DNA of 64,000 nucleotides from Psychroserpens burtonensis DSM 12212 (GTDB lineage: Bacteria; Bacteroidota; Bacteroidia; Flavobacteriales; Flavobacteriaceae): NCBI RefSeq assembly GCF_000425305.1, contig NZ_AUDE01000012.1, positions 1 through 64,000 of the forward strand. The letters run 5' to 3'. Below, piece by piece: positions 37,495 to 47,711 of this stretch (its first letter is position 1; each line of letters opens with the position of its first letter). The notes beneath the pieces were generated by a model, which was not told the origin of the DNA, made no database searches, and saw only the letters and a list, made by a program, of their open reading frames with translations. The translations under genes and the position numbers were made by a program.

Positions 37495-38385
37495 TTAAAC
37501 GATTAAGGGCTTATTTTGTTGTTTTAATCTTTGATTCATTCCTTCAATACCTTGCAAACCACCTGTATGTATTGCTAATATTTTAGAATGCTTCGGAAAA
37601 TAGCCTTTGTCAATTAAATCGTAAATTCCAAACATCATTTTACCAGTGTAGATGGGATCTAACGGTATGTTATGCACTTTCTTAAAATTATTGATAAACT
37701 CTATTAAACTATCGCTAACTTTTCCATAGCCACCAAAATGATAATCGGTAATTAACTCCCAATTTTCATGAGTTACAAATTTAGTGATTTCTTCACTTAA
37801 AAAATCACCTTTTAGGGCAGGAAAACCAAGAATTTTTTGGTGTTGAGATGCAGAACTTATTAATCCTGAAATCGTACCTCCGGTTCCTACGGAGCAACAG
37901 ATATAATCGTATTCTCTATCTGCTTCTGTTAATATTTCTTCGCAACCTTTGATAGCTAAAGTATTTGTACCACCTTCTGGGATAAGATAAAAATCACCAA
38001 ACTCATTTTTTAAATCTGAAATGAACTCATCAGTTGTCTTATTTCTATACTGCTCTCGTGAAATAAACTTAAATGACATACCAGAAGATTGGGCAAACTT
38101 AAGCGTTGGATTTGAATCTATCTTTGAAGCTAATTCTTCTCCCCTTATAATCCCAATTGTTTTAAACTCAAATTCTCTTCCAACTGCGGCAACTGCCGCT
38201 ATATGATTTGAATAAGCACCACCAAAAGTTAACAAGGTATCTTTTTCTGTTTTTCTAGCCTCAATGAGGTTGTATTTTAACTTTCTGTATTTGTTGCCAG
38301 AAATATAAGGATGATTTAAATACTCAGGTTTTATAAAAACCTGAGTATCGATACTTACGTTCCTTTTATCTTTAAATTTCAACAT
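37495..38385 (-). CDS. PLP-dependent ACC deaminase/D-cysteine desulfhydrase family protein
   Basis: A 296-aa fold-type II pyridoxal-phosphate enzyme. The cofactor-lysine motif GNKYRKLKYN lies at 31-40, followed by TFGGAYSNHIAAVAAVG, and a phosphate-binding loop CSVGTGGTISG. The family acts on D-cysteine, 1-aminocyclopropane-1-carboxylate or related amino acids; the sequence alone does not tell which. It is shorter than most family members (about 330 aa) and begins directly before the substrate domain. It is co-transcribed with the glucosaminidase lipoprotein. Confidence 0.8.
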   Translation of the reverse strand: MLKFKDKRNVSIDTQVFIKPEYLNHPYISGNKYRKLKYNLIEARKTEKDTLLTFGGAYSNHIAAVAAVGREFEFKTIGIIRGEELASKIDSNPTLKFAQSSGMSFKFISREQYRNKTTDEFISDLKNEFGDFYLIPEGGTNTLAIKGCEEILTEADREYDYICCSVGTGGTISGLISSASQHQKILGFPALKGDFLSEEITKFVTHENWELITDYHFGGYGKVSDSLIEFINNFKKVHNIPLDPIYTGKMMFGIYDLIDKGYFPKHSKILAIHTGGLQGIEGMNQRLKQQNKPLIV

Positions 38386-38441
38386 TTAATCGAATAAATT
38401 TTGGGTATTAATACAAAGAACGTCAAAAAAACTATCTTTAG

Positions 38442-38509
38442 TTTAAGATTATAACCTAGTTTATAAATCCTTACTAAGGACACTACTATCAGCGGGTTAT
38501 AATCTTAAA
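38442..38509. repeat. Perfect 15-bp inverted repeat with nested hairpin
   Basis: TTTAAGATTATAACC (38442-38456) and GGTTATAATCTTAAA (38495-38509) are exact inverted copies separated by 38 bases. Within the loop TCCTTA-C-TAAGGA (38468-38480) makes a second small palindrome. There is no T-tract, so it is not an ordinary terminator. It stands between divergent genes, upstream of the first T9SS cargo gene. Confidence 0.7.
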
Positions 38510-38590
38510 GAATGACGTTATATCTTTATAAGTTTTTCTTATCCTAGTTATTGTTTAATTTTATTGAGCTATGCTTTAAATTGATTTTTT

Positions 38591-41500
38591 ATGAATAAAA
38601 ACCTACTATTAAGTGCCGTATTTACTATTATAATTTGCTTAGGATTAAATGCACAGACACCTTCTGCCAATTGCAATACAGCTGCAGGATCAGAATTAAC
38701 AGTTGGAGTCATTTGCAATAATATTGCGTGGGATTCTAATAACAATAGTGATTACTGGGATGGAGCAGCTGGCTGTTTCTCTGGAGACTTTGATGATGCT
38801 TGGGGCTGGTTTACTGCTACAAGTACTTCCACAACCATAACATATGAGCCCAACGCTAACCGAGATGCGATTTTAACATTATTTGATGCTGCATGTGATC
38901 CAAATATGGTAAGCCTTGATTGTTCTGATGCAGGCGGAAATGGAGTTGCAGAAACTATTGTATTCAATACAGTTATTGGCATTGACTACAAAGTAAGAAT
39001 CCAAATATACAATAGCAATATTAATATGAATGGTCAAATCTGCGTCAGTAATACACCTTCTCCACCAGATAACGATGACTGTGCTGATGCAACAAATATT
39101 GGAGTAAGTAGTGATGACACTTGCACAACAAGTGTATCTGCGACGACGGTTAGTGCTACCCAAAGCATAACAGGGATTAATTGTAATAATTTTACTGGTA
39201 ATGCAGACGATGATGTGTGGTTTTCTTTCATAGCGACCGCAACAAATCATGACATTACAGTAAGCCCTGGGATTCTAAACGATTTAGTAATAGAACTGAG
39301 GTCTGGGGCTTGTAACGGTACTAATATTGATTGTGCAGACAATACCGTTGGAGCTGCTAATGAAGTAATCAATGCAACAGGTTTAACGATAGGTGCAACA
39401 TACTACGTTAGAGTTTATAGTTATGGCGGCGCAGGAGATGCTGGCACCTTTGACATCTGTATAACCACTCCTGGCCCATATTGCAGTACTACTACAGAAA
39501 CACCAGATGCACTCTACATTACAAATGTTAGTTTTCAAGGCACATTAGAAGACACTTCAAACACCTCTGGATTTGCTGCAGGTTATCAAGATTTTACAGG
39601 ATTGACACCTATAGCAAGACAAGTAGAGGGAGAAGGGGTCAATGTCTTCGTGGGAGCAACTTTTTCTGGACGAATTAAAGCCTGGATAGACTGGAACAAT
39701 GACGGGAATTTTGATAATGACCCCAATACAGAGCTAGTATACGATACAAATGGAATAAATACAGCAGAAACAACCTTCGGATTTATAATTCCATTAGGCA
39801 CAGCAGCTGGAGATTATAGAATACGTATTCGAAATTATACCGACTCGGTAGATACGTTCTCCTTTGGTTTAATCGATTATGATGCTTGTCAACCATTTAT
39901 TGACGGATTTACAGACGATTGGGGAGAAGCAGAAGATTACCTATTCACAGTTGAACCTATTTGCAATGCTATAATTACGAGTATTACAGGCGCAGATACC
40001 TGTGGACCAGGAAGCGTAACAATCAATGCGACCGCAACAGGAACACCGTCTGTAATTGACTATCGATGGTACGCAAATGAAATAGGAGGAACACCTCTAG
40101 CTACAACAGCAACTGGAACTTGGAATACACCTTCTCTTTCAGCGACGACGACCTATTGGGTAACTACTTATAATGGCGCTTGTGAGTCTTGGGCGAGAAC
40201 ACCAATAATTGTAAATTTCAATCCAATACCGACGCTTTCTGTTTCGCCAGATATAACAAACAGAGTCGTGTGCGGAGAAGACAATGCGCTTGAAATTTCG
40301 GCAATTGGAGATATTGACGATGTTTACTTATTTAATGAAGATTTTGAAGTAGGAACACTAGGCGTTTTCTCGAATATAATCATTTTAGATAATGGCCCAA
40401 CAATTAATGCACTTACAAGCTGGCAAAATAGAACCAGTACGTTTATTCCTAACGAACAAGTATGGTTTCCAGCTATTTCCTCTGGTTTTGGATCTAATCA
40501 ATTTGTAATGTCCAACTCTGATGTTGGACCATCTATAACCAATAACGCACTAGAAACGACCAATTCTTATGACACCACAGACTTTACTAGTCTAACATTG
40601 AGCTTGAGAAGTTACTACTCTCGATATTGGAATGATGGTGATCAAGTTGGCCTCGATTATGTTGCAATAGAAGCGTCAACAGACGGCACGACTTGGACTA
40701 ACGTTACCCCAAATATTATTGCTGATGTTGGTATTGGGAACAGATTTGAAACATTGTCCTACAACTTAGATGCGTATATCAATGAGCCAACATTAAGTGT
40801 AAGAATAAGATTTTACGGTGATTGGGTAGACGGAGTGGCTGTAGATGATGTGAAGCTTTTTGGCGATCAAGATATTACTGCAGTAAGTTGGAGTACATCT
40901 CCTGCTGGCATTATTGATTTATATATTGATACAGATAATGATAATATTGGTGATACTCCTTACAGTACTGGAGCATTTACAACGGTGTATGCGATACCTA
41001 ATATTACACAGCTTGAACAAGCCACCTATTCTTTTACTATTAATGCGACACTATCTAATAATTGTGGTGCGGCTACACTCCCTTTTACGGTAACTAATAA
41101 CACTAAAATTTGGAATGGATCTGACAATAACACTTGGGGTGATCCTGATAACTGGTATCCTAATGGTATACCTACAAATGATAGTTGCGTTATTATTGAA
41201 GATGTTGGAGCTTTACCAAATCCTACCATATTAGGACCACCATTTCCTCCTAGTCCTTCTTTTGCAAGAAACCTTACGATTAAAAATAATGGTTATCTAG
41301 AATTAGAGCCATCTACATCATTAACAGTAACAGATTGGATAAACGTAGATCCAAGTGGTACCTTTAATGTTAGAAATAGTGCCAACTTGGTTCAAATCAC
41401 TAATGTAGCAACCAATAATAATACAGGAACTATAAATATGCAAAGAGAAGTTTCTGGGTTAACGTCCTCAGATTATGTGTATTGGTCATCTGCTGTAGAG

Positions 41501-42892
41501 AATTTTAATGTCTTAGGCGTATCTCCTGGGTCTAATGCAGGACTTATACTCGAATGGCGTCCAACCGTTGCAGGAAATGGAGCAGGTAATTATGGAGAAT
41601 GGCAAGCAACTTCTGAAAACATGATTCCCGGTAAAGGCTATGCTATTAGAGGATTAGCAGGAACAGCTACAGCTAATGCTGCTGAATTCACCGGTCGTCC
41701 TAGTAACGGTATTATTAATATGCCAATTAATAGAGGAACGTATGATGGTATAGATTATTCAGGATCTGGATCAACTTTTGCTACGGCTATAGATGATAAC
41801 TGGAATCTAGTAGGCAACCCTTTCCCTTCTGCTTTGAATACTGATACATTTATCACTAGGAATGCTGCGAATATTACAGACGATATAGACCCAACAATAG
41901 CAGGAACTGTCTATTTATGGTCTCATCAATCTGCGCCAAGTAATGCGGTAACAGATCCGTTCTATGGTGATTACGTTTACAATTACAATCCAAATGATTA
42001 TATCGCTTATAACTTAACTGGATCTGCACCTCCTGGGTTTAATGGATTCATTGGAGCTGGTCAAGCATTTTTTGTATTAATGGATGATGCCGCCACTAGC
42101 CCTTCAAATCTTGTCTTTGATAATACAATGAGAAATGGTGTGTATAGTAATGATCAATTCTATAGAATAGATCATTCAACTGAAAGCGAAGAAACAACTG
42201 TTAATGAAAAAAATAGAATCTGGCTAGATTTGATAGACAGTAATAATAATGCCAACTCAATTCTAGTAGGCTATATCCATGGTGCAACGAATACTAAAGA
42301 CAGACTTTATGATGGCACCCAATTTGCCGGAACTAACACGCTTTTTTATTCATTAATTGAAAATGATAAAATGAGCATTCAAGGAAGAGCGCTTCCTTTT
42401 GAGGTCACGGATGTTGTTCCCCTTGGATATGAAATTCCTCAAAACGGTGATTACTCAATTGCAATTAATCATGTTGATGGATTATTTGAAACATCAAATC
42501 AAGATATCTTTTTAGAAGACACTTATACCAATACAATTCATAATTTAAGATTGAGCGCTTATACTTTTAATTCCGAATCAGGACTGTTTAACGATCGCTT
42601 TGTTTTGAGATATAATGAAGATACATTATCATTAGAGGAATTAAAATCTATTAATGGACTTACGATTCTAGTGCCTAATGGAAAATATATTAAAATCCAA
42701 TCAACTCTAAGCCCTATTCAACAAATAGCAGTTTATGACCTATTAGGCAGAGTAGTCATTGACAGACCAGATGTTGGGAATTTATCTGAATTGACTATAG
42801 AAACAAAACAGCTATCAACCGGAGGCTACATCGTAAAAGTAAATCTTATTGACGGAATAATTAAAACACAAAAAATCATACTTAAACAATAA
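38591..42892 (+). CDS. T9SS-sorted multidomain cell-surface protein
   Basis: A 1433-aa secreted protein. Order: signal peptide (to about NAQ22); a domain at about 30-150; a second, beta-sandwich domain from about 159 (DNDDCADATNIGV); a GEVED domain (about 340-455, with IKAWIDWNNDGNFDND); an Ig-like segment; a MAM/LamG-like segment (about 580-760); a shared central module from about 840 (IWNGSDNNTWGDPDNW); and a C-terminal type A sorting domain (about 1370-1433, IAVYDLLGRVV ... GGYIVKVNLIDG). Sorting domains of this kind send cargo through the gliding-type IX machinery to the surface. No catalytic domain is recognised; it is likely an adhesin or structural surface protein. Its C-terminal 590 residues are paralogous to the next gene. 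Confidence 0.85.
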   Translation: MNKNLLLSAVFTIIICLGLNAQTPSANCNTAAGSELTVGVICNNIAWDSNNNSDYWDGAAGCFSGDFDDAWGWFTATSTSTTITYEPNANRDAILTLFDAACDPNMVSLDCSDAGGNGVAETIVFNTVIGIDYKVRIQIYNSNINMNGQICVSNTPSPPDNDDCADATNIGVSSDDTCTTSVSATTVSATQSITGINCNNFTGNADDDVWFSFIATATNHDITVSPGILNDLVIELRSGACNGTNIDCADNTVGAANEVINATGLTIGATYYVRVYSYGGAGDAGTFDICITTPGPYCSTTTETPDALYITNVSFQGTLEDTSNTSGFAAGYQDFTGLTPIARQVEGEGVNVFVGATFSGRIKAWIDWNNDGNFDNDPNTELVYDTNGINTAETTFGFIIPLGTAAGDYRIRIRNYTDSVDTFSFGLIDYDACQPFIDGFTDDWGEAEDYLFTVEPICNAIITSITGADTCGPGSVTINATATGTPSVIDYRWYANEIGGTPLATTATGTWNTPSLSATTTYWVTTYNGACESWARTPIIVNFNPIPTLSVSPDITNRVVCGEDNALEISAIGDIDDVYLFNEDFEVGTLGVFSNIIILDNGPTINALTSWQNRTSTFIPNEQVWFPAISSGFGSNQFVMSNSDVGPSITNNALETTNSYDTTDFTSLTLSLRSYYSRYWNDGDQVGLDYVAIEASTDGTTWTNVTPNIIADVGIGNRFETLSYNLDAYINEPTLSVRIRFYGDWVDGVAVDDVKLFGDQDITAVSWSTSPAGIIDLYIDTDNDNIGDTPYSTGAFTTVYAIPNITQLEQATYSFTINATLSNNCGAATLPFTVTNNTKIWNGSDNNTWGDPDNWYPNGIPTNDSCVIIEDVGALPNPTILGPPFPPSPSFARNLTIKNNGYLELEPSTSLTVTDWINVDPSGTFNVRNSANLVQITNVATNNNTGTINMQREVSGLTSSDYVYWSSAVENFNVLGVSPGSNAGLILEWRPTVAGNGAGNYGEWQATSENMIPGKGYAIRGLAGTATANAAEFTGRPSNGIINMPINRGTYDGIDYSGSGSTFATAIDDNWNLVGNPFPSALNTDTFITRNAANITDDIDPTIAGTVYLWSHQSAPSNAVTDPFYGDYVYNYNPNDYIAYNLTGSAPPGFNGFIGAGQAFFVLMDDAATSPSNLVFDNTMRNGVYSNDQFYRIDHSTESEETTVNEKNRIWLDLIDSNNNANSILVGYIHGATNTKDRLYDGTQFAGTNTLFYSLIENDKMSIQGRALPFEVTDVVPLGYEIPQNGDYSIAINHVDGLFETSNQDIFLEDTYTNTIHNLRLSAYTFNSESGLFNDRFVLRYNEDTLSLEELKSINGLTILVPNGKYIKIQSTLSPIQQIAVYDLLGRVVIDRPDVGNLSELTIETKQLSTGGYIVKVNLIDGIIKTQKIILKQ

Positions 42893-42927
42893 AAATAATA
42901 GTGTGTCACTTAAATAAAAATCAGTCT

Positions 42928-42967
42928 AAAAAGGGTCTTAATAAAATATTAAGACCCTTTTTTTTGT
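42928..42967 (+). terminator. Intrinsic terminator of the first T9SS gene
   Basis: A perfect 10-bp stem (GGGTCTTAAT with ATTAAGACCC) extended by A-T pairs to about 15 bp is followed by about eight T. Confidence 0.9.
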
Positions 42968-43386
42968 GAATAATAATTATTAATATCCAAAAATTACTCA
43001 GCTGGTTAATACCTCCAAAGGTCTTCCAATCAATTCTAATTCTCAAAATATATTTAGATTATTTACTTCCTAAATCTAATATTAAATACCTCCTTTTTTT
43101 ATTAACCTAAATAACTTTATATCTATATTTTTCCAATTTATCACAAGACACAACTTCGTAGTTCACGAACCTTTTTTTTATAATTACTTGATTATCAATT
43201 TTAAACTTATTCTAATCGGTTATTTTCAACTGATTAACTAATTATAGAATAATTTCATAAAAAAATGTTAAAATTAAGATTAATTTTAATATTTTAACAC
43301 TTTCGTTCCCAAATCTATACTTAACAACAGTTACAATTTAAGTAATGCTAATTATCATATAATTGGTGTGTTCAAAAATATAGATT
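42968..43386 (+). other. About 420-base AT-rich gap, probable promoter region of the second T9SS gene
   Basis: No coding sequence is apparent. The segment is nearly all A and T. A CACTTTCGTTCC motif (43297-43309) resembles ACTTTCGTTG upstream of the diheme lipoprotein gene (about 20414) and might be a shared promoter or binding element; neither fits TANNTTTG exactly. No strong hairpin is seen. Confidence 0.35.
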
Positions 43387-46300
43387 ATGATTAAAAAATT
43401 ACTCTTATTAATGGTACTTGTATTTTTTATTAATACAAGCTCATTTGGACAATGCACTAACACAGTTTCTTATGGTTCTGCAATTGCTCCTTCAAATAAC
43501 ACACCCACTACAATTAGTGGTTGTAATTACCAAAATGAATATGCAACAGTTTCTAATGTAGTGGCTGGTGAAACCTATGAAATCACAAATTCTTGCGGTG
43601 GCTACGTTACCATAAGAAGTAACACATTTAATGGACCTCTTGTAGCAAGTGGTAATGCACCTTTTTCGTTTACAGCTCTTAGTAGTGGCAACCATTACGT
43701 TCACTTCAATACCAATGCTGCATGTGGCACTGCTACTAATTGCTGTGTTACTGAAATATCATGTACGTCTTGCAGTGGACCTCCTCCAATAACTAATGAT
43801 GAACCCTGTACTTCAATTTCCTTGGCTGTTAATACAAGTTGCGTCTATTCTAGTTTCACAAATGCTGGAGCAACAGGAAGCACAGGACCTCCAGCGCCTG
43901 GTTGTGCAAACTATTCTGGTGGTGATGTGTGGTTTACAATTACTGTCCCTGCGAGTGGTGCAGTTAATATTGATACAAACTCAGGTGTATTGACAGATAG
44001 CGGAATGGGAGTTTATTCTGGAGCATCTTGTAATGGTTTAACCTTAATCGAATGTGATGATGATGGTGGCCTTAATCTCATGTCCTCCATCACATTGTCA
44101 GGGAGAACTCCTGGTGAAACTATTTATATTCGTTTTTGGAATTTTGGAAATAATAATCAAGGCACTTTTAGTATATGCGTTTCTGAACCTCTTCCTCCAC
44201 CTCCAAATGATGAGCCATGTAGTGCAGACACGCTCACACCAAATGGTGTTTGTGTAAATACATCAGGTTCTATTTATAATGCTACAGACTCAGGCATTGA
44301 TGCTTGTGGCGGAACACCAAACAATGATGTATGGTATGTATTTCAAGCTACAAACCCAACTCATACAATTAATATTTCAAATGTAACTGGAAATACGACA
44401 GACATGTATCATTCCGTATATGGCCCTTTCACTTCCGCAGATTGCAGTGTTGTGGTCGGAGCCAATTTAAATTGTTCTGACGGCGACAATAGTGTTACTT
44501 CAGGATTAGCAGTAGGTTCTTATTATTTTGTACAAGTGTTTTCTTGGTCATCTGCCACAGGTGCAACCTCTGCATTTGATATATGTGTAACAGAGCCTTG
44601 TTTAATCTCAACTCCGCCTTTAACAACACTTGCATGCCCTATCGTAGATATTACACCAGATACAGGTTCAATAGCCTCTTGTGGCTCAGCAACTAGCTCT
44701 GTAGATTTAACTGCTACTTATACAGATTTAGGAGATACTTCAGATTATGATGTAGATTTAATTACCTTCAACACGACTTCATTCAATAATTTTGCAGGAG
44801 CAGCTACAAATTCCGTAGCACTTGCGGGTGACGACAGATGGTCTGATGTTTCTTATGCAATCCCTTTTAATTTTTGTTTTTATGGTGCTACTGTTACTGA
44901 CTTTGTTGTTGGTGCAAACGGAGTATTGTCCTTTGATACTAGTTTAACTAATACGGCTTCAGGTTATTCATTTAATAATGATTTGCCGAGCACTAATGGA
45001 GCGCTCTTTGAAAATGCTATTTATAGTGCCTATCAGGATATAGATCCAAGTGTCGGTGGCTCCATAAGCTATGGAACAACTTCAGTAAATGGATGTAACG
45101 TTTTAGTAATATTATGGGACAATATTCCAATGTTTGATAATGGTAATTTTGGATCAAATACCAAACGTCATACAGCAATGATTGTATTGTATGAATACAC
45201 CAATATTATTGAAGTCCATATTGAGGAAAAGGTTGTTGATGATGGCCCTTGGAATGGTGGTAATGCTATAGTTGGCGTACAGAACCTAGGAGCAACTGAT
45301 GCAGTTGTAGCTCCCTGTAGAAACAGCTTAGATGATAATTGGGCAACAACCAATGAAGCATGGAGATTTACTCCTGGAGGAACTTCTATTTCCAACTTAC
45401 AGTGGCTAGTTAATGGAACTCTAGACCCTACATATAATGGGCAACCAACAATTTCAGTAAGTCCGATAGCTACAACAACTTATACTGCACAAGTCACATA
45501 TAACCTTTGTAATAGCACCACACTAATTATTACTGATGATGCGATAGTGAGCACTGGAGGTGGTAAAATTTGGGACGGATCGGAAACAACAAATGATTGG
45601 ATGGAACCTTTAAACTGGTCTGATAATGCTATACCAACCTCTTCAGACTGTGTCATTATTCCTGTTACTGGTAATGACCCTATAATTTACATTAATGATA
45701 ATGGTGATGGCCTCAACTTAAGCATTTTAAATGGAGCCACATTAACAATTCAATCTGACGCTTCTGTAACAATTCAAGATTTTGTTGACATTCAAGGTAC
45801 AAGTACATTTCAGTTAGATAATGGTGCTAGTTTAATACAAGTAAATAATGTAGTCAATACTGGAAATATTACACTCGACAGAACAACTAATATTAGACTT
45901 ACTGATTATGTATATTGGTCTTCTCCAACAACTAACTTTAGTGTTTTTAATATTTCACCAGCAACACCTGCTGGATATATCTTACAGTGGAATCCTTCTT
46001 TTGACAGACCCAATGGCCCTCCTCCAACAAATGTTCCAAATGATTATGGTCGCTGGGAAACTGCCACAGGGAACATGTTATTGGGGAAAGGATATATTTT
46101 AAGAGGCCCAAATGGTCATCCAACCACTCCCACAAACTATACTGCAACTTTCACCGGAACTCCAAATAATGGGGACATAATTAGCAATATTTTTAGAGGT
46201 GTAAATATTTCAGATACTTATTTTGATCAAAGTAGTACGCAAATCACATCCGAAGATGATAATTGGAACCTAATTGGCAATCCATATCCTTCAGCAATAG

Positions 46301-47337
46301 ATGCCATTGACTTTCTAACTACAAATGGAAACATCGATGGTGTGGTTTATTTATGGACCCATGGAACTGAAATAAACACAACTAGTGGTGACCCTTTTTA
46401 TGATGATTATTTTTATAATTATGAAGTTGCAGATTATATTGCATATAACCAAACAGGCACATCTACTCCTGCTAGCTTTGATGGTAATATTGCCTCGGGA
46501 CAAGGTTTCTTTGTTCTTATGAATGAACCACCAGCACCAGCATCTTCAAGTTCAACTGTCTCATTTAACAATACTATGAGGCAACTATCTCCTAGCTATA
46601 ATAATAGTCAGTTTTATAGAGTAGATGCTCAACAGAATGATAATAATACAATTGAAAGACACAGAATTTGGTTAGATATGATTACTCCAACAGGAAAAAC
46701 AAATACAACACTTGTAGGTTACGTTGAAGGCGCAACAAATACTAGAGATAGAATGTATGATGCCGTCACTGCAACTGGAGAAGGTTTCAACCTTTACACT
46801 CTAATAGATGATAAAGCGTTCTTGATTCAAGGGAAAGAAGCGCCTTTTATTGATTCGGATACTGTGCCACTAGGAGTTAATCTTATAGAAACCGGGATCT
46901 ATAGTATTGCCATAAATACTCTAGATGGTTTATTTTTATCTAATCAACAAATCTATATAGAAGATAAACTGTTGAATAGTATTCACAATTTAAAAAATGC
47001 TCCTTATGTCTTTACTTCTAATCAAACAGAAACTATTGATGATAGGTTTGAACTTAGATATACAAATGAAACTTTAGGAGTAAACGCGTTAGACGGTACT
47101 GATGGTATTTCAATAATTACTCCTAACAGCGACTATATAAAAGTCACTTCGGAAATTGGAATCATCAATACTATAGCTATTTACGACATTGTAGGCAGAG
47201 TGCTTTTTAAAACGGAAGCTATAAATCAATCAGACTTTATTTTAAACCAAACAAGATTATCTGATGGCACTTATATTGTAAAAGTAGAACTGTATAACGG
47301 TAAGCAAAAAATCCAAAAAGTCGTCATAAGACAATAA
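43387..47337 (+). CDS. T9SS-sorted multidomain cell-surface protein (paralogue)
   Basis: A 1316-aa secreted protein. Order: signal peptide (to about SFGQ22); a cysteine-rich domain (about 22-135); two PPC-like beta-sandwich domains (about 138-275 and 278-405), each starting NDEPC; a nidogen-like domain (about 480-660, with IPFNFCFYGATVTDF and VLSFD); the shared central module from about 728 (KIWDGSETTNDWMEPLNW) through YVYWSSP and NWNLIGNPYPSA; and a type A sorting domain (about 1252-1316, IAIYDIVGRVLF ... DGTYIVKVELYNG). The N-terminal half has a different domain order from the upstream paralogue. It is likely a surface adhesin or structural protein. No enzyme motif is seen. Confidence 0.85.
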   Translation: MIKKLLLLMVLVFFINTSSFGQCTNTVSYGSAIAPSNNTPTTISGCNYQNEYATVSNVVAGETYEITNSCGGYVTIRSNTFNGPLVASGNAPFSFTALSSGNHYVHFNTNAACGTATNCCVTEISCTSCSGPPPITNDEPCTSISLAVNTSCVYSSFTNAGATGSTGPPAPGCANYSGGDVWFTITVPASGAVNIDTNSGVLTDSGMGVYSGASCNGLTLIECDDDGGLNLMSSITLSGRTPGETIYIRFWNFGNNNQGTFSICVSEPLPPPPNDEPCSADTLTPNGVCVNTSGSIYNATDSGIDACGGTPNNDVWYVFQATNPTHTINISNVTGNTTDMYHSVYGPFTSADCSVVVGANLNCSDGDNSVTSGLAVGSYYFVQVFSWSSATGATSAFDICVTEPCLISTPPLTTLACPIVDITPDTGSIASCGSATSSVDLTATYTDLGDTSDYDVDLITFNTTSFNNFAGAATNSVALAGDDRWSDVSYAIPFNFCFYGATVTDFVVGANGVLSFDTSLTNTASGYSFNNDLPSTNGALFENAIYSAYQDIDPSVGGSISYGTTSVNGCNVLVILWDNIPMFDNGNFGSNTKRHTAMIVLYEYTNIIEVHIEEKVVDDGPWNGGNAIVGVQNLGATDAVVAPCRNSLDDNWATTNEAWRFTPGGTSISNLQWLVNGTLDPTYNGQPTISVSPIATTTYTAQVTYNLCNSTTLIITDDAIVSTGGGKIWDGSETTNDWMEPLNWSDNAIPTSSDCVIIPVTGNDPIIYINDNGDGLNLSILNGATLTIQSDASVTIQDFVDIQGTSTFQLDNGASLIQVNNVVNTGNITLDRTTNIRLTDYVYWSSPTTNFSVFNISPATPAGYILQWNPSFDRPNGPPPTNVPNDYGRWETATGNMLLGKGYILRGPNGHPTTPTNYTATFTGTPNNGDIISNIFRGVNISDTYFDQSSTQITSEDDNWNLIGNPYPSAIDAIDFLTTNGNIDGVVYLWTHGTEINTTSGDPFYDDYFYNYEVADYIAYNQTGTSTPASFDGNIASGQGFFVLMNEPPAPASSSSTVSFNNTMRQLSPSYNNSQFYRVDAQQNDNNTIERHRIWLDMITPTGKTNTTLVGYVEGATNTRDRMYDAVTATGEGFNLYTLIDDKAFLIQGKEAPFIDSDTVPLGVNLIETGIYSIAINTLDGLFLSNQQIYIEDKLLNSIHNLKNAPYVFTSNQTETIDDRFELRYTNETLGVNALDGTDGISIITPNSDYIKVTSEIGIINTIAIYDIVGRVLFKTEAINQSDFILNQTRLSDGTYIVKVELYNGKQKIQKVVIRQ

Positions 47338-47360
47338 TTATTAGTAATCAATAAACGACT

Positions 47361-47397
47361 AAAAAGGCCATGATTTTAAATAATTAAGGTCTTTTTT
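47361..47397 (+). terminator. Weak terminator after the second T9SS gene
   Basis: AAAAAGGCC pairs with GGTCTTTTT (one G-U) across an 18-base loop and ends in a T-run. It is weaker than other terminators here because of the large loop. Confidence 0.45.
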
Positions 47398-47400
47398 AGT

Positions 47401-47601
47401 TACATATGTTTCGCGTCCAAAAGATATATTTTGGGAGGTAACATGACAAGTGCTGTATTTTATCAAATGAGCGAAGACATCCAAACCATAGATGATATAA
47501 AAAGGGGTCATCAATAATTCAATTTGCTATCTCAAAATGAATCTGCTCATGATTCATTAAAACAGAAGTTGTTTTCAAATTATAATATTTCAGAAAAATA
47601 A
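47401..47601 (+). pseudogene. Possible decayed short reading frame
   Basis: One frame across this gap is open except for a single TAA at 47515. An ATG at 47443 is preceded by GGGAGGTAAC, which looks like a good Shine-Dalgarno site, and encodes 24 codons (MTSAVFYQMSEDIQTIDDIK...). After the TAA a further 27 codons stay open (FNLLSQNESAHDSLKQKLFS...). The composition is like coding sequence, but no homologue is recognised. It could be a broken gene or chance. Confidence 0.2.
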
Positions 47602-47697
47602 AGGAAAAAACAGCCATACCAATGTACCCTCTAAGGACTAAATGTTTAGAAATTATAACCATATCAAACTCTATTCAAAAATCTTTTTAATTTACAT

Positions 47698-47705
47698 TAT
47701 CTTTG
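47698..47705 (+). promoter_or_regulatory. -7 element just before the DUF5522 gene
   Basis: TATCTTTG matches TANNTTTG and ends 6 bases before the ATG at 47712, so the message would have almost no leader. Confidence 0.55.
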
Positions 47706-47711
47706 TAAGAT

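Noticed and set aside
38752-39250. Frames opposite the first T9SS gene
   Set aside because: Shadows of low-complexity coding sequence; their composition mirrors the real gene.
44054-44257. Short plus-strand frames inside the second T9SS gene
   Set aside because: Out-of-frame readings of a conserved domain region with no start context.
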